This document shows, piece by piece, positions 57,744 through 62,550 of a stretch of DNA of 62,550 nucleotides (positions are counted from its first letter, which is position 1; the number at the start of each line of letters is the position of its first letter). The position numbers were made by a program, and so were the translations under genes. Under the pieces are notes generated by a model. The model did no database searches. It had not been told where the DNA came from and saw nothing but the letters and a program-made list of their open reading frames with translations. Source of the DNA: Bacteroidota bacterium (lineage in GTDB: Bacteria > Bacteroidota > Bacteroidia > Chitinophagales > Chitinophagaceae); the NCBI GenBank assembly GCA_018267615.1, contig JAFDYD010000024.1:125940-188489 (forward strand). Reading direction: 5' to 3'.

Positions 57744-59768
57744 TTACCAAATCTTTATCCGTTGATCTTCCGGTTTGTAATTTTTATCACCAGGCTGTAC
57801 ATTGAAATATTTATAAAATGGAGGGAAGCTCATCAGCGGCCCATTCACACGCCACATAGCGGGTGAATGCGGATTCGTATTTACATAAGTGCGCAGAAAC
57901 GCATCTCTTGTTTTTACTCTCCATATCCTGGCAATAGACAATATAAAACGTTGATCGGGTGTGAACCCATCAATGTTCGTAGAATCCTGCCCCTCTTGAG
58001 TCATCTTGAATGCATCATAAGCAATTGCAATTCCACCATTGTCTGCAGTATTCTCGCCAACTGTGAGAGCGCCTTTGATATGGACAGTATCCAGCACAGT
58101 AAATGAACTGTATAAGTCGATCACCATTTTTGTTTTTGCTTTAAACTTTTCGTAGTCCTCTTTTGTCCACCAATTTTTTACGTTCCCGTCTTTATCGTAT
58201 TGCGCGCCCTGGTCATCAAATGCATGTGTCATCTCGTGACCAATCACCATTCCGATTCCTCCATAATTGATTGCATCATCTGCATCAAAATCAAAATAAG
58301 GAAATTGCAAAATGCCGGCAGGAAAAACGATTTCATTATAGGCAGGGTTATAATACGCTGTAACGGTAGATGGCGTTACATCCCACTCCGTTCTATCAAC
58401 TGGCTTGTTCAATTTTGCCAATTGATATTCGTATTGATTTTTTTTGAGCGCCACCAGATTTTCGAAATATTTAGTTCTGTCGATCTGCACTTTATCATAA
58501 TCTCTCCATTTTTCGGGATAACCAATTTTTTTTGTGATCGCATACAATTTTTCTTTTGCTTTTTGTTTGGTGCTATCACTCATCCAGTCGAGATGGTTAA
58601 TTCTATTTTCAAAAGACTTTTGCAAGTTGTTTACCAAATCGAGTACGCGTTTTTTTGCATCTTCGTTGAAATATCTTTTTACATAGAGTTGTCCCAAAGC
58701 CTGTCCCAGGTAACCATCAACATATTCTGTCATGATCTGCCTGCGTGATTTTTGAACAGTCTGTCCAGTTAATAATTTTACAAATTCAAATGAAGCGTCT
58801 ACGAATGGTTTGCTAAGTTCTCCAGCGTGTGATTCCATAGTTATCGCCTTTTCATAAATCTTCCAGTCATTGATGGGAATCGATTTCAGCAGCTCATTTA
58901 GTTTATCGTAATAGGCGGTTTGCGCCATATCAATAGAATCGGTTTTTGCATTTAAAGAATTAAGCACTGCTGACCAACCGATATTGGGTTGTTTCTGATC
59001 GATAGATGCAACAGCTGTTTTATTATAATTGGCTTTGATATCTCTGAGTTCAATATTTGTTTTATGTGATCCGGCGATTTGTTTTTCGATACCGTAAACA
59101 ATTTCAGCATTTTTTTTGGCTGTTGCCGCGTCGATTCCTGTTAATTGAAATAGTGTGCTGATATAGTTTTTGTATGCGTCCTGAATTTTTCGTGTTGATG
59201 AATCTGTTTTAAAATAATAATCTCTGTCCGGCAAGCCAATTCCAGTCTGGTAAACATGGGCGATATTTATACCGCTGTTTTTATCATCGGGTGCTATTCC
59301 AAAACTGAGTAGAGAACCGTCTCCTGTTTTTAGTTCATTTGCTGCGAATTTTATGAGCGATGGTACATCACTGATAGCATCAATATTTGCAAGCATGGGT
59401 TGTATAGGTTCAAACCCTCTACTGTTGATCGTTGTAGTGTCCATGCCGGAAGCATAAAAGTCGCCTACTTTCTGATCAAGAGTTCCGACAGCATTTTGAC
59501 TTTTTGAAACACTATCGAGAATATTTTGCAGTAATTGTTTTTGCGGAATGTTCAGGAAGCTGTAAGAACCGACTCCCGATTGATCGTCAGCAATTTTCGC
59601 CGTATCGTACCAGCGGCCATTTACATAGCGGAAGAAATTGTCGCCGGGTTTTATGGAAGAGTCAATTCCGCTCACGTCGACAAATACTTTTTTAGATGGA
59701 GCAGGAGCTGGATTATTGCATCCACTAAATATGACTAAACCTAAAAATCCGTAGAGAAACTTATTCAT
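57744..59768 (-). CDS. M13 family zinc metallopeptidase lipoprotein
   Basis: A neprilysin/PepO-type endopeptidase that cuts oligopeptides, anchored as a lipoprotein (lipobox FSGC, C17). The 674-residue product has the N-terminal helical M13 domain (about 30-440) and the catalytic domain with the substrate-binding YYNPAYNEIVFPAGIL (472-487), zinc motif HEMTH (511-515) and third ligand E572 in ENTADNGG. The typical C terminus ends in IW. All catalytic residues are present. Location is probably periplasmic or on the cell surface. No operon partners are seen. Confidence 0.94.
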   Translation of the reverse strand: MNKFLYGFLGLVIFSGCNNPAPAPSKKVFVDVSGIDSSIKPGDNFFRYVNGRWYDTAKIADDQSGVGSYSFLNIPQKQLLQNILDSVSKSQNAVGTLDQKVGDFYASGMDTTTINSRGFEPIQPMLANIDAISDVPSLIKFAANELKTGDGSLLSFGIAPDDKNSGINIAHVYQTGIGLPDRDYYFKTDSSTRKIQDAYKNYISTLFQLTGIDAATAKKNAEIVYGIEKQIAGSHKTNIELRDIKANYNKTAVASIDQKQPNIGWSAVLNSLNAKTDSIDMAQTAYYDKLNELLKSIPINDWKIYEKAITMESHAGELSKPFVDASFEFVKLLTGQTVQKSRRQIMTEYVDGYLGQALGQLYVKRYFNEDAKKRVLDLVNNLQKSFENRINHLDWMSDSTKQKAKEKLYAITKKIGYPEKWRDYDKVQIDRTKYFENLVALKKNQYEYQLAKLNKPVDRTEWDVTPSTVTAYYNPAYNEIVFPAGILQFPYFDFDADDAINYGGIGMVIGHEMTHAFDDQGAQYDKDGNVKNWWTKEDYEKFKAKTKMVIDLYSSFTVLDTVHIKGALTVGENTADNGGIAIAYDAFKMTQEGQDSTNIDGFTPDQRFILSIARIWRVKTRDAFLRTYVNTNPHSPAMWRVNGPLMSFPPFYKYFNVQPGDKNYKPEDQRIKIW

Positions 59769-60029
59769 AAGCGTTTTTTAAGAAATTTTACAAAGCCAAC
59801 ACTGTATAAAATCGGCAGACTAAAGAATAGAACAATTAAGCTGCTTTTAAAAATCTGGTAAGTTAATTCTTTTAAGATAATATCTAAATCAAGATTTGAT
59901 AAATGGCAGACTCTAAGATCTGTTGCTCGTTCTTCCTTGAATAAGCTAAAGAAGTCAATTGATAGAAGTTAAGTAAATTTACTTCAAACGGTAATTCGGT
60001 TACACGAACCCGTTACTATTTTGTGACGG
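59769..60029. other. Region between the peptidase and a small membrane ORF
   Basis: 261 bases, AT-rich, containing the divergent promoters of the peptidase and the small ORF. No clear box, repeat or RNA is recognised. Confidence 0.35.
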
Positions 60030-60188
60030 ATGAATATCAATAGAAATATTTGGGGATTAATCGTTGGAATCGCCTTAATGGTAATTCTACCTAAGATACT
60101 TTCAAATGCAATATCGCAGGCTTGGATTATTTTGTCTTGGCTGACAATTTTGGGCGGAGCCATCATTGCCACATCATCAGGGTGGTAA
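60030..60188 (+). CDS. Small 52-residue membrane protein
   Basis: An open frame encoding two hydrophobic segments, NIWGLIVGIALMVILPKIL (about 6-24) and AWIILSWLTILGGAIIAT (about 31-48), and ending SSGW. The composition and clean boundaries suggest a real small membrane protein. No family is recognised and no ribosome binding site is evident. It is followed by a possible hairpin terminator at 60304-60358. The antisense frame at the same place is probably spurious. Confidence 0.5.
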   Translation: MNINRNIWGLIVGIALMVILPKILSNAISQAWIILSWLTILGGAIIATSSGW

Positions 60189-60303
60189 CGTTTAGTCGCT
60201 TACAAAAAGTGAAGAAGTAAAAAGACTAATAAAGTTTATTAAGAAACGATATGATTTAAACGACGACCAATCTTTTCAAAATTATTTTCTTTGGAAAAAT
60301 AAA

Positions 60304-60358
60304 TGACCAATCAGGCTTTTTGCATTAAGTTTCAAATCACATGCAAGCTGCCCGATTG
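60304..60358. terminator. Possible terminator hairpin
   Basis: GACCAATCAGGC and GCCCGATTGGTC form an imperfect stem around a loop of about 30 bases. It lies between the small membrane ORF and the convergent SYLF gene. No strong U-run is seen. Confidence 0.45.
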
Positions 60359-60382
60359 GTCCTCTCGTTTTAAGAAACAATT

Positions 60383-60937
60383 TTAAAGAGGTCTGTAACT
60401 AAATTTTTGTCCGCCGAGAGATGCGTCTAATATCAAGCCACCTTTTTCCTGCGAAAATACAACCACGCCATCGCGATAATTTGCATTGGCTGATGCGCCG
60501 GATTTAACGGCTATTGCGGAAGTTTCAGCACTAAACTCAAACTTGCTGTTAGTAAAACGATCCAATGCATTTTTACTTTGGAAGAAAATGACTTCACGAT
60601 AAGCTGCACCTCCTGCTTGTGCGCCAATAGATATTTGCGTCATATGTGCAGTTCCGATGATTTTGCCTTTTTCATATACGGTTCCCCAGCCTGCAGCTCC
60701 GCCAACGCCTGCGGCGCCCTTGCCGATGTTAGGAAATACTACATAACCGTATGAATGTTTAAAGAGATTTTCCATGGAAGCATCTCCCTTCAGAAACTTC
60801 TCTTTGGCTTCCTTACTATCATCCATTATTTTTTCTTTTTTTTCTTCCTGCGCCTGCGCTTTGACCATTCCTGGTAGGAACAATCCGGACATTAGCAACA
60901 GAACAATGGCCAATCTGGCGATACTTAGCTTTTTCAT
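60383..60937 (-). CDS. SYLF/Ysc84 domain protein
   Basis: A 184-residue exported protein with a signal peptide (MKKLSIARLAIVLLLMSGLF, cleaved near MVKAQAQ) and a SYLF (Ysc84) lipid-binding domain: YGYVVFPNIGKGAAGVGGAAGWGTVYEKG, IGTAHMTQISIGAQAGGAAYREVIFF and DGVVVFSQEKGGLILDASLGGQKFSY. Members bind phosphoinositides in eukaryotes; in bacteria the role is unknown. The start at 60937 was preferred over 60946 because it gives the standard signal peptide. It is monocistronic on the minus strand. Confidence 0.86.
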   Translation of the reverse strand: MKKLSIARLAIVLLLMSGLFLPGMVKAQAQEEKKEKIMDDSKEAKEKFLKGDASMENLFKHSYGYVVFPNIGKGAAGVGGAAGWGTVYEKGKIIGTAHMTQISIGAQAGGAAYREVIFFQSKNALDRFTNSKFEFSAETSAIAVKSGASANANYRDGVVVFSQEKGGLILDASLGGQKFSYRPL

Positions 60938-60946
60938 AATTAACAT

Positions 60947-61464
60947 TTTTGAGGTTTACGTTTTTGAAAGTCTCAACCAGCAGGAATGATTCAAAAGATT
61001 TGCCAAGACAGTATCAAACTGATTAAAACGTTGGTTGCCAAAATTTTCAACTAATGATGGCGTCATTAAAAAATGAGGTGGTATTTCATTCTACAATTAA
61101 ATCGGGTTTTTTTACCACATTTTTGGTTCGTAAAAATATTTATGTCTCCGAGTAGTAAATAATATGTAGTGGGTCAGTTTGAAAACTCAGAAATATATCG
61201 CGAGGGATTTTTCTTTGTGCCTTTGCGTCTTTGTGGTTCAATTTTTTTGAACCACAAAGACGCAAAGGCGCAAAGAGACGCGAGTCAGTTTTCAATTGAC
61301 CCACTACCAAATAATGCGTGATTCAAGATTCTCACGAAAAACACATAGGTGCACATAAAGCTTTTCAGCTGAGGCAAAATAAAACTCGGGAAAAGCTATT
61401 AACTTCAGTAATACAATGATTAAATATTTCACAACCGCACCTTTATTTATTTCAATCTTTTGCA
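60947..61464. other. Region between the SYLF gene and the final hydrolase gene
   Basis: About 518 bases between divergent genes. It contains the repeat element at 61166-61307. No further gene or RNA is seen. Confidence 0.45.
61166..61307. mobile_element. Repeat element with GTAGTGGGTCA...TTTGAAAACT ends and CGCAAAG-word core
   Basis: Ends 61166-61187 and 61287-61307 are reverse complements apart from one small difference. The core is a strong hairpin: CTTTGTGCCTTTGCGTCTTT then GTGGTTCAA, against TTGAACCACAAAGACGCAAA then GGCGCAAAG. The ends match the element at 51279-51389, but the core word matches the nuoF-nuoG junction instead. Confidence 0.85.
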
Positions 61465-62430
61465 ATGAAAAAAATAATAAAACGAATTCTCTATTCAATA
61501 TTTTTTTTGGTGTTGGCAATAGTTATTATTGGATTGGTACTAGCATTTTTGCCAACCACATGGAAAATAAAAAATAAAGGAATCACAACAGAAGAGGCGG
61601 CTGAACTGCGGCAAAAATTCACAGGTCCGCATCACGTGTTTACAACCAGCGACGGCGAAACACTTTTTTTACGCAGATGGAATCCTGATAGTGTAGAACC
61701 TGCAAAAAAAAATATTGCTGTATTGATTTTTCATGGTTTCACCGCATACAGCGGTCCATACAGCATGGCCGGTATTCCATTTTCCAAAGGTGGATATACA
61801 ACTTTCGGACTTGATTACCGAGGACATGGTTTATCAGGCGGTAACCGTGGCGACAACCCAGGGAAAGAAAGGTGGATTGCTGATTTAGCAGAGTCTGTGA
61901 AATATATTAAAGGACTTGGCTTTTCAAAAGTGATTGTATTGGGACATAGCCTCGGCGTCGCAGCGGCAATATGTGCTAGCGATGCAGTTCCAAATGATAT
62001 TGCGGGGTTGGTTTTGTTGTCGGGTGCCTACGAGGGTCGCAAAGGCGTTTCGAAACCGCTCACTTTTTTTCAAAAAGCGAAACTGCTTTCGAGTGCAGTC
62101 TTTCGCCCTTCCTATAGAGCGGTTGAATATTACAGGGAAGGAATGATTGTATCAGACGACACACTCTTTAATTTTAGATATACGCCACGATTCGTGATGA
62201 TGCTCGACGTAAAAAAACTCAGGCTGCCAGCGGATATGAATATTCCAGTATTGGTGGGCGTTGGTGATAAAGATGAATTGTTTGAAATTGATAAAGTGAA
62301 AGAATTTTACGATTTGATACCGGGCAACAAAAAAGAATTTTTGATAATGAAAAATGCCACGCATGCCAAAATTCCGCTTGAAGATTGGGAGGAAATTGTT
62401 GCATGGCTGAATAAAACCTTTGCCTCTTAA
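61465..62430 (+). CDS. Alpha/beta hydrolase, lysophospholipase/monoglyceride-lipase type
   Basis: A 321-residue membrane-anchored hydrolase. It has an N-terminal helix (about 8-30), then the serine-hydrolase fold with oxyanion region FHGFTAYSGPY (89-99), DYRGHGLSGG (117-126), nucleophile S162 in GHSLG, a probable acid D270 in GVGDKDELF and H300 in NATHAKIP. The arrangement is that of the lysophospholipase/monoacylglycerol lipase family (hydrolase_4). It probably acts on lipids or ester substrates at the outer face of the inner membrane. The start at 61465 gives the anchor helix. The gene is complete. Confidence 0.88.
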   Translation: MKKIIKRILYSIFFLVLAIVIIGLVLAFLPTTWKIKNKGITTEEAAELRQKFTGPHHVFTTSDGETLFLRRWNPDSVEPAKKNIAVLIFHGFTAYSGPYSMAGIPFSKGGYTTFGLDYRGHGLSGGNRGDNPGKERWIADLAESVKYIKGLGFSKVIVLGHSLGVAAAICASDAVPNDIAGLVLLSGAYEGRKGVSKPLTFFQKAKLLSSAVFRPSYRAVEYYREGMIVSDDTLFNFRYTPRFVMMLDVKKLRLPADMNIPVLVGVGDKDELFEIDKVKEFYDLIPGNKKEFLIMKNATHAKIPLEDWEEIVAWLNKTFAS

Positions 62431-62449
62431 CCGTGACTTTTTTAATATA

Positions 62450-62550
62450 TGTCACTTTAAGATTTCTATGTGTACCTATGTTTCTATGTGCCTCCTATGT
62501 TTGAAAAAAAACCTATACAGTCGAGATTTTTTTCACCACATAGATTCTGT
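62450..62550. repeat. CTATGTG word-repeat region at the window end (possibly incomplete)
   Basis: CACTTTAAGATTTCTATGTG leads into CTATGTGTAC, CTATGTTT, CTATGTGCCT, CCTATGTTTGAAAA words, then TTTTTTTCACCACATAG. It resembles the unit at 51431-51519 and runs to the window edge. Confidence 0.6.

Noticed and set aside
58200..58748. 182-residue plus-strand ORF opposite the M13 peptidase
   Set aside because: Antisense to a strongly supported peptidase gene; Ile/Phe-rich shadow composition.

Overview
The window looks like a chromosomal segment of a Bacteroidota bacterium, most likely Chitinophagaceae or a close relative. The reasons are: a split nuo operon with a short NuoG, an ExbB-ExbD-ExbD-TonB-TonB cluster, a LytTR regulator paired with a TPR-containing histidine kinase, Bacteroidetes-style lipoproteins, TAnnTTTG promoter boxes, little Shine-Dalgarno signal and AT-rich DNA. 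The placement is inferred from gene content; no rRNA or tRNA gene was seen.

Layout. (1) 97-14650: respiratory complex I genes nuoA to nuoN in canonical order, with an unrecognised small membrane protein between nuoE and nuoF. Nearly every nuo junction longer than about 90 bp is filled with short-period word repeats, often as two complementary arms; the words differ from junction to junction. (2) 14756-20412: an orphan MacB/FtsX-type permease, then exbB, two exbD and two tonB genes that energise outer-membrane TonB receptors. (3) 20845-29164: mnmE, which carries a heptamer-repeat insertion in its G domain, an NHL-repeat lipoprotein, the LytTR regulator and kinase, and small secreted proteins. 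Two target-like promoters with paired LytTR-type sites flank the regulator and kinase genes. (4) 29259-34078, minus strand: a three-gene catabolic operon with a Tat-exported Gfo/Idh/MocA oxidoreductase, a double alpha/beta-hydrolase esterase and a hexuronate-type MFS transporter. (5) 34566-48139: a defence-rich stretch with an AbiEi/AbiEii toxin-antitoxin pair, a large AsmA-like protein, and a type I restriction operon (hsdR, hsdS, a PrrC/RloC-like predicted anticodon nuclease, hsdM) followed by an unknown gene. (6) 48283-56170, minus strand: a lipoprotein, a malate synthase-like enzyme, lutCBA and the permease lctP, suggesting lactate or 2-hydroxyacid use feeding glyoxylate or malate metabolism. 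(7) 56528-62430: a beta-propeller protein, an M13 metallopeptidase lipoprotein, a small membrane protein, a SYLF-domain protein and a lysophospholipase-type hydrolase.

The two most unusual signals are the PrrC-like nuclease gene embedded in the restriction operon, with an Arg-Glu-His triad visible in its C-terminal half, and the intergenic repeat system. Part of the repeat system consists of elements whose ends are conserved (a GTAGTG..TCA.TTTG motif in inverted orientation) while the word arrays between the ends differ. A repeat array of the same kind has apparently entered the mnmE coding sequence without breaking the frame.
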